From Sycon ciliatum (taxonomy: Eukaryota; Porifera; Calcarea; Leucosolenida; Sycettidae), in contig NC_088649.1 of NCBI RefSeq assembly GCF_964019385.1, positions 15,646,647-15,710,646 on the forward strand: 64,000 nucleotides of DNA. Reading direction: 5' to 3'. The position numbers were made by a program, and so were the translations under genes. Below, piece after piece: positions 1 through 10,465 of the stretch (positions within the stretch are counted from its first letter, which is position 1; each line of letters opens with the position of its first letter). The notes below the pieces were generated by a model. That model made no database searches, was not told the origin of the DNA, and saw only the letters and a list, made by a program, of their open reading frames with translations.

Positions 1-830
1 TTACTCATGTGTGGATATGACCCTGGCTAGAGCGGTAGGTTTCTCATTGAAGAGGGAAACCTCGGTTGCATTCACTACTCCCGCCGTCTCTGTTTCATTC
101 CTCCTGTCCCACTACTATCACTGGACACACCCTTTAACCCACTAACCGCTATATATATATACATCATTGAAAATGATGCCCAGGCGCTGAGGACGTATAT
201 ATATGAGTGGTTGCTCCCAAGGTTCCTAACTATATATAGAGAATTAGAAAAGTTGCCTGACGATTGAAAAAAACTCAAGAAACTCGGAGTACCAGATATG
301 GATTGATCGAAGAAGGATAGACTGACCATCACTGTGGATAAGAGTCATACTGTAGCTCAGTTGGTTAGAGCATTGCTCGCGAATAGCAAGGTCCCTGGTT
401 CGAGTCCCGGTGGCGTGACTGATGATTTTTTCTTTCTTTCATATCTGGCTTGCAAGTGTTGAGTTTCGGAGAGAAAAGAGCAGTACGTGGCATATGGCCT
501 CTGGTTTCCTAATACGCTTATAATGTCAACACTCTTGGTGAAACACCCGGGAGCTGAATATACTGCTAAGCATTGTGATAACACCATTGTTTAGAACACA
601 GACAAACCTTTATTGCGCATATAAGCCCATGGGCTTCTACCCAGACATGTTCACACAGCAAAAACTTCTTTTTTGCAGCAAATTTTCACTTATAAGCCCA
701 TGGGCATATATGTGGGGAAGTATGGTATATACCGGTATAGATTATACATATTTTTCATTGACAAATAGGAAGTGCAGAGCCTGGGTGCCATGGCCTATAG
801 CCTTAAATGGGTTAAAACGCAACAGCCTAC
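1..830 (-). other. intron of the CTLD/EGF gene with inserted sequence
   Basis: No coding exon is visible here. Positions of about 50-170 resemble the sequence at about 18135-18230, which lies between the two CTLD-type exons of the other copy. That spacer is only about 100 bp from the CTLD exon there but about 660 bp here, so this copy received insertions, including the tRNA-like sequence at 344-420. By analogy a partner of the 17598-17930 exon may lie just outside the left edge of the window. That last point is inference. Confidence 0.5.
344..420 (+). tRNA. tRNA-like sequence (SINE head or tRNA pseudogene)
   Basis: The 77 bases fold as a tRNA cloverleaf: acceptor stem 344-350 with 413-419 (6 of 7 pairs), D arm with GCTC/GAGC, a perfect 5-bp anticodon stem (373-377 with 385-389) and a T arm with one mismatch. 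An A box (353-364, TAGCTCAGTTGG) and a B box (397-407, GGTTCGAGTCC) match the RNA polymerase III internal promoter consensus, and a TTTTTT terminator follows at 426-431. The loop would give anticodon CGA, but base 33 is G instead of the universal U and there is no long variable arm as expected for tRNA-Ser. It is therefore more likely the head of a SINE or a pseudogene. It lies in DNA absent from the paralogous intron near 18.2 kb. Confidence 0.5.
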
Positions 831-1223
831 CTTCACAGATGACATCATGATTGCCTCTTCCATCCCCGTCAAATAGTGCGTCGCTCGAGTTGTCCTTGCC
901 TTGCTTGTAAATAAGATGTTGACCAAAGTACATTTCCGATGTCCATATCTTGAGAGGGGTGCTGTAACTGCTGTTACGTCTAGCCATCATCTCGCTCAGC
1001 AATGATTTTATGCAGTCGCTAACACCCAGCTTCAAGCCAAGCTTAGTGAAGGAATTATAGTCTACGACGTTGTATCCTCTTCTCACGCACATCTCGCGGG
1101 CGTGCACGAAGTTCGTTTTCTTCTGGCAGCTGCCATAGTCGAGTTGTGGATAACATGGCAAGCTGGCAAGAGCCATCCAGGTGTACATTGCCTTATCTGT
1201 ACCCAGGCACTTTGTCTTGAAAG
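831..1223 (-). CDS. C-type-lectin-like domain exon, copy 1
   Basis: An internal exon of 393 bases (131 codons), phase 1 at both ends. A TTCAG acceptor lies at the high-coordinate side and a GTAGGC donor follows GAAG at the low side. It encodes one extracellular-type domain with an ARxMC...G...VD helix-like motif, an IWTS segment and a closing VICE, which fits the CTLD pattern (Ala-x3-Cys early, Trp in the middle, Cys near the end). No Ca-binding EPN or QPD motif is visible, so sugar binding is not predicted. It is clearly paralogous to the exon at 18282-18659 (same cysteines, same ends) and lies downstream of the EGF exon at 2238-2324, the same order as in the other copy. The sequence before the acceptor happens to be open with a Met, but it looks like intron. 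Alternative: a lineage-specific domain only resembling CTLD. Confidence 0.7.
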
Positions 1224-1224
1224 C

Positions 1225-2237
1225 TGAACATAACACAGTACACATGCAAGACACAGTCAGGCGAAGTAGAACGCAAATGCAGCACACTCTAACACGACGT
1301 ACACCGACTTTCTCAGATGGATACCGGAATCCAGTTCAAATAATAGAGAGGTTAAGATGCATGTTATTTCCGATAAAATATTGGTTGGGGATTGTCTGAA
1401 GCATATTCAAGCGAGGTAAAGTCGGGATCGATGACTGATCAAAGCCCTCGGGCTAGTCCCTTGGGCTTCGATCAGCCATCAAGCCCTCCGTATCTCGCTT
1501 GATTATCTACTTGAGTAACGTTACTCTGATTAGGCGTATATGCAAGCAGGCTATTGAATAATTTCGTGGTGACCGTCTTTGCACCGGGTTTGGAGAGCTG
1601 AGCCATGGTTAATTCATAGATAGTGAGGGAAGGAGGGGCGGGGGGGGGGGGGGGGGGTATACCAATAATCAAACTTCCGAGGCACTTCTTTTGGCACTTG
1701 AGACAATTTCTGTAACAATCAAGTGCTTTAGAGGTGATTTACACGACGGCAGGATTCATCCCGTGCCTGATGCTACCATGGAGATTTAGTCACATGTGCT
1801 CATATTTTGGCGCGAACGTATCCCGCCGGCTATCCCGGTACGGTCCCGGCGCCATGAGGGGGCTGGGGGGAGGGGGGCGGTGGTTGGAAATGCATGTCGT
1901 GACATTCCGTGGTCTGTTTTGCAAGGTCTCGGGATCACGTGCTTCTCTTCCCGGCGGGATGCACTGCCGTCATGTAAACCGCCTCTTAGGAAGTCAGAGA
2001 GATCTCGAGCATGGTCTCCAGAAAGGCATGCTGTCTTCAAGCACTAGCTTCCTGTGTCCGAAAGGAGGGGGGTGGTAAAACACAGGTATGAATCGGTTCG
2101 GAACCCAAATTTGGTTCCGACCCGATTCATAACTTATGAATAATTGTTGATGTATGCATGCACATATATGGTCACAATTCCCAGGAGCATGTGAATCAAA
2201 GAAACACGAGTATTCACTTCATTTAGCAGTTACTTAC
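1225..2237 (-). other. intron between CTLD and EGF exons
   Basis: No exon is recognised. The stretch contains an 18-G run at 1640-1657 and a GC-rich segment at about 1800-2070. Open frames in the GC-rich part occur on both strands, have no recognisable domain and look fortuitous. Confidence 0.5.
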
Positions 2238-2324
2238 CATGTTGACACTGGTCTCCATGGAAACCTTTCCGGCAGTTGCAGGTGCCGTCTTCAGTACACT
2301 GACCATCATTCAAGCAATTGCACA
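2238..2324 (-). CDS. EGF-like domain exon, copy 1
   Basis: An 87-base exon (29 codons), phase 1-1, with acceptor CTGCAG and donor GTAAGT. It encodes exactly one compact EGF module with six cysteines in the order C-x-C, C, C-x-C and C, containing GQCTEDGTCNC and GFHGDQC. No calcium-binding D-x-D/N-E-C start is present. Near-identical exons with homologous flanking introns lie at 5931-6017 and 20834-20920. EGF modules of this type act in secreted or cell-surface proteins; the partner is unknown. Confidence 0.85.
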
Positions 2325-2693
2325 CTGCAGTAGAGATTGGGTGCATTCACGTATTTCCCAAAACACACAAATAGGGATAGAACTTGAATAACCTATTGGA
2401 TTCTCAAGTCGTTGTCGCATGTATCTTGATCATCATGGCATTGTATAGACCTCAACATCGCCACAAACACTAACACTAACACCCATTCACCAATCCCAGG
2501 TATATCCAACTTATAATCATGCCTTGCACTTGAATAGAACACACGTTCAGCTAATAAGCTGGAGAACCAGGCATACACGCTGGGAAGTGCTTTTTCTTGT
2601 CTTCAAATACAACAGTCCAGCACGCGGGTATGCATGGGTCATATGTTCTTTGACACGCGGGCTAAAATGACAGCAGCTTTCTTTAGCCCTTAC

Positions 2694-2774
2694 CTTCTGT
2701 GCAGATGGGTCCGTCTGGTCTCGGTTTACATTCACATGCTTTGTTCTTTTTCACCCAGGGATTTGTGCACACAA
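2694..2774 (-). CDS. short Cys-rich EGF-like exon
   Basis: An 81-base exon (27 codons), phase 1-1, with a TTGCAG-type acceptor and donor GTAAGG. It encodes VCTNPWVKKNKACECKPRP followed by DGPICTE, with four cysteines, fewer than a full EGF. It may be half of an EGF or laminin-type module or a degenerate one. It lies immediately upstream, in transcription order, of the EGF exon at 2238-2324 and can be spliced to it in frame. The splice sites and conserved phase are the main support. Confidence 0.6.
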
Positions 2775-3057
2775 CTGCATTACATATCACACACAGAGAA
2801 GACAAAATGAAAGGGCAGATCAGCCATACACAAAAATGGACAGACAAAACGAGAGTTTTGTGGAATTATCCACCACCAGACCAGTGCAAGGGTATAAGTT
2901 GGACTATAATTATTAATTTCAATTCCAAATTGCACAAGAAGTGTACAGAAGAAAAAAGCACGAACTCGACCAGGCCAGAAGCAAGAAGAACTGAACACAA
3001 TATATTGAAAACCCTTCTCCTCAACAAGCTGCATCACGTACAACGCAAAACAACTGG

Positions 3058-3127
3058 CTGCACCATCGCGTGCATCAGCGCGTGCACCGTCGAGTGCACC
3101 AGCGCTGCACCAACATGTGCACCAGCG
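3058..3127 (+). repeat. degenerate 12-bp minisatellite
   Basis: About five imperfect copies of a unit like GCGTGCACCAGC in tandem. It directly abuts the gypsy-like integrase remnant. Confidence 0.6.
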
Positions 3128-3149
3128 AAATCAATATCGAAAGTACGTA

Positions 3150-4416
3150 TCAATCATTACAATACGTACAACATGCGCAAGAGGGTTGCTCTACTTCACG
3201 ACGTAGAAGAACGGCATCACCAACGGCGAACAGACAGTTATCAGCTTCAGACTCAACAAAGGCCTTGGAGGACAGCTCAGCTTCCACAAAATCACGGATC
3301 CGAGCAGCCTGGCGTTCAAGATCAGATGGAGTCAGGCCCAGCCCAGGAGTAGCCGAGAAGAGTACACTGGTGGGCTCCCAGCCAAGCATCGCACGCATAG
3401 GAGAAATCTTGAGGACAGAGTGCGGACGAATACGGTCGAAATACAGTAACACGTCCAGCTGAGATCGCCAATCATCAGCCTCATCCAACACCTTCCAAAT
3501 TAAGGTGAGGAGAGTGCGGGTAAATCGCTCAACAGATCCCTGTAATAGGGGATGACGCACGGCACCGTTGAGCACTGTCACACCAAACGTGTCAAACAGC
3601 GATGACATCACGGCGTTGATGAATTCCGTGCCATTATCACAGTGGACCACTCGGGGCGGGCCCCACCGCGTACACAGGCGACAAATGCCTCGGCCACTGA
3701 TGCCGCGTCATGTTGACGGAGCGGAACCACTTCCACCCACTTGGTGAAAGTATCCATGCAGACGAGAACACAATGGTACTCTCCACTCTGATCGACGCCC
3801 AGTTCCAGAGTATCTATTACTACAACACTCCATGGCCATCAGCCACCACAGGGCGACTGGCATCCGCCGAAACGCCCTTGGTTGGGCTGGCAGCAGCACA
3901 CGGCAAACAGTGGCGCACAAACTGCTGACTTTGGGCAGCCATGTTCGGGAAATAGCACTTCGAGCGGAGGAAGCGCCATGTACCCTCCCAAGACGCATGA
4001 CCACAGTTCACATGAGCAGCACGAACGACATCGGACTCGAGTGAACTAGGAATAACAGGAATGACGACTGCATCATTGGGCAGCAACTTCACACTTCGAC
4101 ACAGCATACCATCATGGACTACGAGCTGTGACTTGACCTTGACAAACGCAGGATCAGTAACTGGATCACCATCGATGACTTGCTGGCGAGTTGCAACAAT
4201 CCGAGGATCTGCATTCTGAGCAGCAGATACTCTCTCCAATGAGAATGGACCAACGGTCACCACCCCAGCGGTGACGGACGGTGCACTCCGAGCAAGGAGC
4301 GTCTTGCCACATCGGATCCAGCTGCTGGGAACACGGGTCAATTGATCCGCCTTGTTCTGCTGACTGCTGATCCACTGGACCTTGACTGTCAAGCCCGTGA
4401 CAGCGGTACAGTTCAC
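3150..4416 (-). pseudogene. Ty3/gypsy-like pol remnant (RNase H tail and integrase)
   Basis: Reading on the minus strand from 4416, the first part (4416-3820) has an RNase H end motif (QQNKADQLTR) and then an HHCC zinc-binding integrase N-terminus (H..NCGHASWEG and CLPC). After at least one frameshift near 3.8-3.7 kb the catalytic core continues as HCDNGTEF and HPLLQGSVERF (3650-3150), supplying the second Asp and the Glu of the D,D-35-E triad. The frame is broken, the reverse transcriptase and gag are missing, and no flanking LTR pair was found. It is a dead 5'-truncated copy. The 4416 end coincides with the border of the duplicated intron block. Confidence 0.75.
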
Positions 4417-5000
4417 ATCTACTCTCGGACACTAGCGGAATACAATAAGAACAAGAAGCTGAAATCTGGAAAAGAAGAACATTGCTGGTCTGAAGCCGGG
4501 ACCCCATCCTAGGTACCTGAATGCTATTGCATGGTTTTAATTGGCATGAGTAGACTGTAAACATACTCTAAACACACCCTGATAGATGCAGGACTAGATG
4601 AAAAATAACACAGGCTAACAGCTGGATCTTGAGTACTGATGTGATATGATGCTCATGTCTTATCACGTGACTATTACGTCATATATTTTGCCTGTGTATT
4701 ACGTCACAACCAGCATGCGCCATTTTGGACTAGTCGCCTGAAGTGCATGCTTGGCTTGACCTGGTTGTCTGTTCTTACCTGTCTTCTTCACACTTGTATC
4801 TAATTGTATTCTTCCAAACCTCAACCTGTGTCCTTGAGTGTTTGTGCATGACTGTGAAGGTAGACATCACAAGTACCTAGCCGGAAAATATAAAGACGCT
4901 CCGTAACGCATGACAATGGCAGGCCTCTATCAGCTACATGTAAAGTGCTGCAAACACAATTGGTCTCTGGAAATTGGCGCGATGAGCATAACGTTGGAGT
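4410..5000. repeat. intronic duplication A, copy 1
   Basis: Closely similar to 7290-7640 in the same orientation, from GTACAGTTCACATC to ATAACGTTGGAGT. It is interrupted by the 235-bp solo LTR at 4637-4871, which is absent from the second copy. Confidence 0.85.
4637..4871. mobile_element. solo LTR (about 235 bp)
   Basis: Starts with TGATGTGATATG and ends with GACATCACA, so it has the TG...CA termini of an LTR. It is flanked on both sides by the 5-bp direct repeat AGTAC (4632-4636 and 4872-4876). The paralogous copy of this intron has an uninterrupted AGTAC at 7516-7520, which confirms the insertion and its exact borders. TGATGT at the left is matched by ACATCA at the right. A gypsy-type origin is likely but not proven, as no internal region remains. 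Confidence 0.8.
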
Positions 5001-5507
5001 CGCGTACTCTTGCATGCATCACATACCATAAACGTCACACATTACACCATGCTCGCGCGTACACTTAGACCAAATATGACATCAGACACTGGACTCCACC
5101 AGACAAGAACCAAATACAACAACATTCGTAAATCTTAGTCGAACAGAAATCCGCAACAGTATGGTTGAACTGTGTGCCATAATCATCGACTCGAGTATAA
5201 TTTGAGAAAACTAGCGAGCATTCGTCTGAATACGAGTATTCTATTGACCAGACATAAAACAATGCACGCCTACACTCTTGCAAAACCAAACGTAGTACAC
5301 CTGGTACGCATGATTGTAGTCTTGCTTGCAGCCTGGTTCGGGAAATACTCACAACTACTGTGTTATTCTGCTAAGTAGGGACAAGTAATATTACATGTTG
5401 GGGGTCATACTACTGACAGTAGTTTTTGAGAAACAACGACTCGCTCATTTCAGATTTTCAAGAGAGGGATTGAGTATTGGACATACTCATGTTAGACTAA
5501 CAGGAAA

Positions 5508-5901
5508 GGGTGTGTTTGGTTGGTACAAACTAGAACAGGATCGAACAGCTGAAGCACATGGAGTAGCCTCATGCCAACCAAACGGTACTCAAGAAACAGA
5601 GCACATTTTTGTGAAAAATGTGCCAAACTTGGTGCATTCTTCAAAATTTTTATGGGTCACCATGGTCAATTTGTACAGTACAACGAGTTCAACCCCAAAA
5701 AACGTATGCACGTGATCATTTGGGACCAAAATCGATGTTCCTGCCAGGTTTTACTGTGAAAGAGTGAAACTGCTATTGTCTGCTCCGCCTCGAGGCCGGA
5801 GCAAGCAGAACATGTTCTGGTCGACCCAGAACAGGTGCAGTCCCAACCAAACACGCTGTTCTGGTGAATCCTGTTCTACTTCATACCAACCAAACGCGCC
5901 C
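5508..5901. mobile_element. PIF/Harbinger-like MITE, copy 1
   Basis: Imperfect terminal inverted repeats of about 35 bp beginning GGGTGTGTTTGGTTGG on the left and the complement of CCAACCAAACGCGCCC on the right, next to TAA on the right side. A GC-rich hairpin (CTCCGCCTCGAGGCCGGAG) lies internally. It is non-coding. The other copy is at 20411-20804. The superfamily is inferred from the terminus and the TAA-like flank. Confidence 0.65.
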
Positions 5902-5930
5902 TAAGAAGCATGCGTATTCACTTCACTTAC

Positions 5931-6017
5931 TATGCTGGCACTTGTCTCCGTGGAATCCTTTCCGGCAGTTGCAGGTGCCATCTTCAGTACACTGACCGTG
6001 ATTCAAGCAATTGCATG
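5931..6017 (-). CDS. EGF-like domain exon, copy 2
   Basis: An 87-base, phase 1-1 exon with donor GTAAGT and acceptor CTGCAG. It encodes the same six-cysteine EGF module as 2238-2324, with small changes (GQCTEDGTCNC retained, DKCQ instead of DQCQ). The upstream intron is also homologous to those of the other two copies. No CTLD exon follows it within the duplicated block, because the duplication ends at about 5155. Confidence 0.85.
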
Positions 6018-6459
6018 CTGCAGCAGTGATTGGGTGTATACACGTATTATCGAAAGCACACAAATGCACATCAGAACATCATAGCATATTGGATTCTCAA
6101 GAAGTTGCTGCATATATTTTGATCATCAGGAGATTGTCTAGACCTCAAAATACCTATTTAAAACACTCATTCACCAATCCCAGGTATATCCGAATCATAC
6201 TCATTCGAATCTTTTCTTGTACATAAATGGAACAAATTTTCACCCACTTGAAGTCGGATTATGCTGGAAACCCCGGCATAGAAACTGGGAAGTACTTTTC
6301 TTGTCTGGAATTATAACTTTCCAGCGTCCATGTACCCATGGGTCTTATTGTGTTGAACTGCTCTGGTGGTGGCACACACAAGCAATGCTATCAATACCTT
6401 CGGAGATGACTCACCACATCGAACGTACAACGAACCAGCACAGTCGATGCCGGTAGTTG

Positions 6460-7121
6460 CGAACGGCTTCTCGTGAACAACTCGGTCTGTTGGCAGCGGC
6501 GGGCAGACTTTTGAGGCAGCCTTAGCCTTGTAGCGGCGGCATATAACACATCACTGAGTAATGTTGCGTAGCGTTCGTCGACCGCCGATAATCCAGAATT
6601 TCTGACGGATGTACAACAAGACCCCTTCTACACCTTGGTACATGCGTTCGACATGCGTTTTCTCCAAAAAAGCTACTCGGTCAGATTGTTTGCCTATTAG
6701 AACTGGGTGCTTGGCTCCATACGCCAACTCGCTGTAGTGGAGTAGTCCCCCGGCTCTGAGCACCCCATGCTCATCCAGAAACGGTGCAAGATGATACACC
6801 TTCGACCCAGGCTTCAATGGTTGACCTTGCTTGATCAGCTCAAGATCCTGGCTGTAACCTGCTCCTTCCAACACATCATTTATTAGCAGATGGTGCTTCC
6901 CCTGGCATTTTGTGCACCTCGAGCCTGACCGATAGTCCCTTGCCACACGGCCATACTTGAGGCAGTTCCAGCAGAGTCTCTCTCGCTGCAGAAAAACCTT
7001 TCTCCCTTCCTGTGGCAGCAACTACTTCTCTGCATCTGCGACTAGGTGAGAAAGTACTCATTAAGTACAGTAACATTGAGTGCCGAAGAACAACTCTCCT
7101 TTGCCTAGCTTGAACTTTCAC
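6460..7121 (-). pseudogene. BEL/Pao remnant with internal deletion
   Basis: On the minus strand a gag-type zinc knuckle region (CWNCLKYG and CTKCQGKHH) runs directly into the N-terminal zinc-binding part of a BEL/Pao integrase (FLDEHGVLRAGG, KHPVLIGKQS, IRQKFWIIGGRR). Protease, reverse transcriptase and RNase H, several kilobases in a full element, are missing between them. The join lies at 6850/6851, exactly where this copy stops matching 21.4-21.7 kb. Short open frames overlap in two frames, so the copy is dead. Confidence 0.75.
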
Positions 7122-7289
7122 CTGACGACGGCAAAAAGCAAAAAATAGCTTTCAGTGTTTTGCCGAGAGTTGGTAACAAGCTCATCAGCTCAAAAACCTT
7201 CCTCTTCAAGAACAAAAAGATTACAATTTTTGTAATGAAACAGGCTGAACACTAAACTCAGGAATACCGGGGTTTCATGTAAAGTTACT

Positions 7290-7640
7290 TTGTACAGTTC
7301 ACATCTACTCTCGGACACTAGCGGAATACAATAAGGACAAGAAGCTGAAATCTGGAAAACAAGAACATTGCTGGTCTGAAGCCGGGACCCCATCCTAGGT
7401 ACCTGAATGCTTTTGCATGGTTTTAATTGGCATGAGTAGACTGTAAACATTCTCTAAACACACCCTGATAGATGCAGGACTAGATGCAAACACACAGGCT
7501 AACAGCTGGATCTTGAGTACCTAGCCGGAAAATATAAAGACGCTCCGTAACGCATGACAATGACAGGCCTCTATCAGCTACATGTTAAGTGCTGCCAACA
7601 AAATTGGTCTCTGGAAATTGGCGCAATGAGCATAACTTTG
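7290..7640. repeat. intronic duplication A, copy 2
   Basis: Matches 4410-5000 without the solo LTR; the AGTAC target is intact at 7516-7520. It ends just before the cbEGF exon at 7709-7828. Confidence 0.85.
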
Positions 7641-7708
7641 GAGTTTCCACATCCCGAACAATTTGACTGTGCCGACACCTCTGTACTCATTACAAATTGC
7701 TGACTGAC

Positions 7709-7828
7709 CTTGACATTGAATTCCATTTCCGTGGTAACCTGACTTGCACAGACACATGTATCCGCCATCATTATCAATGCAGCTAGCATCCACATGGCAT
7801 GGGCTAGCCGGCAAACATTCATCAATGT
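7709..7828 (-). CDS. calcium-binding EGF domain exon
   Basis: A 120-base exon (40 codons), phase 1-1, acceptor TTCAG and donor GTCAGT. It encodes IDECLPASPC, then CIDNDGGYMCLC, then GYHGNGIQC: six cysteines in cbEGF order. If the preceding exon ends in G, the first codon is Asp and gives the D-I-D-E-C calcium site. The C-x-D-x4-Y-x-C hydroxylation motif is complete. It lies between the sushi+cbEGF exon (8309-8626) and the EGF exon at 5931-6017 and can be joined to either in frame. Confidence 0.88.
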
Positions 7829-8308
7829 CTGAACACCAGTATGTGAGCAGAATGCAAGGGGTTACTAACTGATTACATACTGCATGTAACCATGGCCAGC
7901 GTCATATTATAGGGACAACAAAAACAATTCAAATTCATCAGACAGCTCTAATAGCCTCAATCTCAATTGCTGTGAAAACAATTTGATCTTTTCTCGAGAT
8001 TATAAACACCCGTGTTGCTGTCGATTGATTCTACAAACTCTGGTATAATCTATACTTGTCCAAATTCTGAAACCAGCAGAACATGTGCACAGATCAATCA
8101 TGCAAACTGCTGCTGCACAGATCATTTCAGCGGACAGAGGGGTGTTATGGCAGAAGCAGCAGAGAATGCGGCAAAGAACGAACAAACACAAAAAGGAACT
8201 CTGAGCAGCTTTCAATACCACACAAGAAAACAGGAAATGGTTTGGTTTGCAAACACTGCACACCATCATCAAGTGGAAATATCCACCGACTTTACTATTG
8301 GTACTAAC

Positions 8309-8626
8309 TCTGGCAGTTTCCACGTTTGCCATCGCCAATGTATCCCACCAAACACTTGCAGGTGAACGTGCCAATCACATCACTACACAACGCGTTTTGA
8401 TCGCATGTATGCAATGTGGGATTATTACACTCGTTGACGTTCTGGCAAATGGGCGGTGTGCTGCTGACATCACCATGGGCTAAACACTGTGTGGTGGCAT
8501 CGCCGACAAGGCGATGGCCGGGATTGCAGACAAATGTTCCCACTGTATTATAGACAAAGCTTGATACACCAGCCGGTAGAGAGAAACTGCCAAAAGTAGG
8601 CGCTAATGGAGTAGCGCATGTAACAA
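8309..8626 (-). CDS. sushi (CCP) plus calcium-binding EGF exon
   Basis: A 318-base exon (106 codons), phase 1-1, with acceptor TTGCAG and donor GTTAGT. The first about 58 residues form a sushi/CCP domain with the four-cysteine pattern: TCATPLAPTFG, a VGTFVCNPGHRLVGD core, TTQC and STPPIC. It is followed directly by a cbEGF domain (NVNEC, HTCDQNALC, CSDVIGTFTCKC, GYIGDG, NC) with a complete Ca-binding and hydroxylation signature. Such pairs are typical of complement-like, fibulin-like and adhesion proteins; the specific role is unknown. Confidence 0.9.
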
Positions 8627-9090
8627 CTGCAATGGAAAAATCAGACAGGACACAAACAAATAACAGTCATTACTGGCACACGTGATCACAATGGCACAGC
8701 AATTATTGCTTTTGGCAGCAACTAGAGATGAACGAATACGAAAGGGTTACCCCAGGGAAATCACTTGGAAACGAGTTATGAAGCAAATGTCCAGGACTGT
8801 AACAAGATAATACCATAATTTTAATTACGGTAGCTATGCAGAAGATGTTACTTTAGTAACGTCTGACGCTAGCCAGGGTCCACACAGCTTTGCTTTGGTG
8901 TTTGTCTGTGGCGGACGGACCTCCGTCTGGCGCTATCCCGCACCGTACCTGTCCCGTACCGTACCGTACCTTAAAGGACGGCTGGCCACAATATTCAAAT
9001 AGGGCTTTCAAATACAAGATCATAACGTGAAGCAACTTGGAAGAATTAGTTGCCATTGCTTGCAGCACAGGGGCCATTTTACCGATGTAG
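8627..9090. other. intron with a dispersed CG-rich repeat
   Basis: No exon is seen. The unit at 8897-8970 is discussed separately. The segment at 8861-8881 (CTGACGCTAGCCAGGGT) also recurs in reverse complement near 52487-52506. Confidence 0.4.
8897..8970. repeat. dispersed repeat with ACGGACC / CGTCTGG
   Basis: Shares GTGTTTGTCTGTGGCGGACG, the inverted pair CGGACC/CCGTCTGG and then CTATCCCG..CGTACCTGTCCCGTACCG with two adjacent units at 62843-62970. It is non-coding and of unknown class. Confidence 0.55.
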
Positions 9091-9093
9091 GCG

Positions 9094-9746
9094 CTATACT
9101 TGATGTCCATCTTCGCTATCTTCCGTCTTAGCGAGTGTGGCCCACACCTCTACCTCTCGGCAAACACGGACAACGTATTGGTGAAAAGACTCCTCTGATC
9201 GCTGCTCGCCTGTCAGCACTGTCTTCCACTCTTTATCCGGCGACTTTCCGAGCGAGGCAAGCAACTCTTGCTTTGCTTCCTCGTAATTATTGCATCCAAT
9301 ACATATCCTCTCCGCTTTGCTACCCGCTAGGGCGATGCGCAATCGCAGCAGCCATTCGCTTTTTTCGAACTCGTTCTTGGAACATATGTCCTCGAACAGG
9401 TCAAGATAACGCTCCAATGGCTGCGTTCCATAATATGAGGGGATTTTCATCAACGGCTTACGTCCACCGCTGTGACTGGGAGCTTCCGCTGTACCTCCCA
9501 TCGCACTCTCACTGGCAGCTTCAACCTAACCCTCACACGCCTTGGCAATGCGCTCGTTAACCTCCTTGAGCGTTTTTCAAACTCAGTGCGGAACGCCTCC
9601 TCTCGCCTTCTGGCACTACGCTCCTCATGCTCCTCATACTGTCGGAGCCTCTGCTCCAAATGTTCCCTCAACGCATCGCCAACCAATCCTAACCGAATTC
9701 CATTAGCGATAAATCTGGCTTCCAAATTACTTTGTTGCTCTGCCAT
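9094..9746 (-). pseudogene. Ty3/gypsy-like gag remnant
   Basis: Begins with a Met shortly after a candidate primer-binding site. The first part (9746-9450) is charged and coiled-coil-like with many Arg/Glu. After a frameshift in the overlap 9450-9501 the capsid-like part follows (KIPSYYGTQPLERYLDLFED, EFEKSEWLLRLRIALAG, EEAKQELLASLG, SFHQYVVRVCREVE). That is the familiar layout of retrotransposon gag proteins. No zinc knuckle or pol is found to the left, so the element is truncated at about 9.1 kb. Confidence 0.7.
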
Positions 9747-9756
9747 GCTCGCTTCA

Positions 9757-9774
9757 ATCCTGGCGTGGTCGCCA
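9757..9774 (-). promoter_or_regulatory. candidate primer-binding site
   Basis: Two bases after the LTR end the minus strand reads TGGCGACCACGCCAGGA, starting with TGG as required to pair with a tRNA CCA end. The tRNA species was not identified with confidence. Confidence 0.5.
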
Positions 9775-9776
9775 AA

Positions 9777-10112
9777 TGTTGTGAACCCTCTGAGATTCTT
9801 TTAAATGTCAGGATCAAACGACCACGCGGCACGAGGACAACTATTTACTCTCCAACAGTATATTTCTCAACAACTAAGATTAATAACACCAGCTATTTAT
9901 AGCATGCAAAAGTCAGCGAACATTCAAAAACATACGCATATAAAACAGGACATAACAGCGTACACAGTAAATGCCGCACACAGCGCATAATATTATAACG
10001 TATGCCTTGCAGCAAACAACAGCGGTACGGCAGAGTCGAGATACAACACTGCAATGAATACAATGTCATTAGCGCGAAGGTTTTCCCACTTGAGAACTGG
10101 TGGTTTGTAACA
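9777..10112 (-). mobile_element. 5' LTR of the gypsy-like element
   Basis: About 336 bp. On the plus strand it begins TGTTGTGAACC and ends TTTGTAACA (TG...CA). On the minus strand it holds a TATA-like GCTATAAATAG. A truncated related LTR in the same orientation lies at 28447-28670. Gag and the candidate primer-binding site follow on the minus strand. The outer border is less certain than the inner one. Confidence 0.65.
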
Positions 10113-10465
10113 ACTAATTAACCTCTTCAGTGACATTGGATTACTTTACTAAGCAGTGCCAAGCGATGGATACAACGCGAAAACAGTCTAAAAAGGAAAG
10201 GAGAAATACGTGTACATGTATGACGAAAAGGCGATTGAAAAAAGAGTGATTCGAACCACAACGCTCCTACTACAAGTAGGAAATCAACGTTGCACCAAAG
10301 AACAAATGAAACAATACAGCAAGCAAGGTAAAATCAGGGGGAAACAATAACAGCAGTAAATGTCAAGGTGTGATTTCTCATGAAAGCGTGCAGCTAAAGG
10401 TGAAATAGGCACTACTTACCGGGGCTACCCTCGATACAACATAAGTTATCGATGCTTCAACTCGT

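Larger units (their letters stand above)
5155..6850. repeat. segmental duplication B, copy 1
   Basis: About 1.7 kb that is highly similar to 18985-21740, in the same orientation. It carries a 394-bp MITE, the EGF exon 5931-6017, its upstream intron and the beginning of a BEL/Pao remnant. Copy 2 is longer because it holds an extra 1,075-bp TA-flanked element. The TA at 5212-5213 is the corresponding empty site. The match ends at 6850/6851, where the BEL/Pao remnants diverge. Confidence 0.9.

Noticed and set aside
1734..2078. GC-rich frames on both strands
   Set aside because: Overlapping frames with no domain, no splice support and no paralogue; base composition explains them.
6109..6135. TCATCAG-containing sequence as a further hammerhead candidate
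   Set aside because: No GTTTC partner (GAAAC on the minus strand) at the right distance and no stem II; the paralogue at about 21.0 kb likewise.
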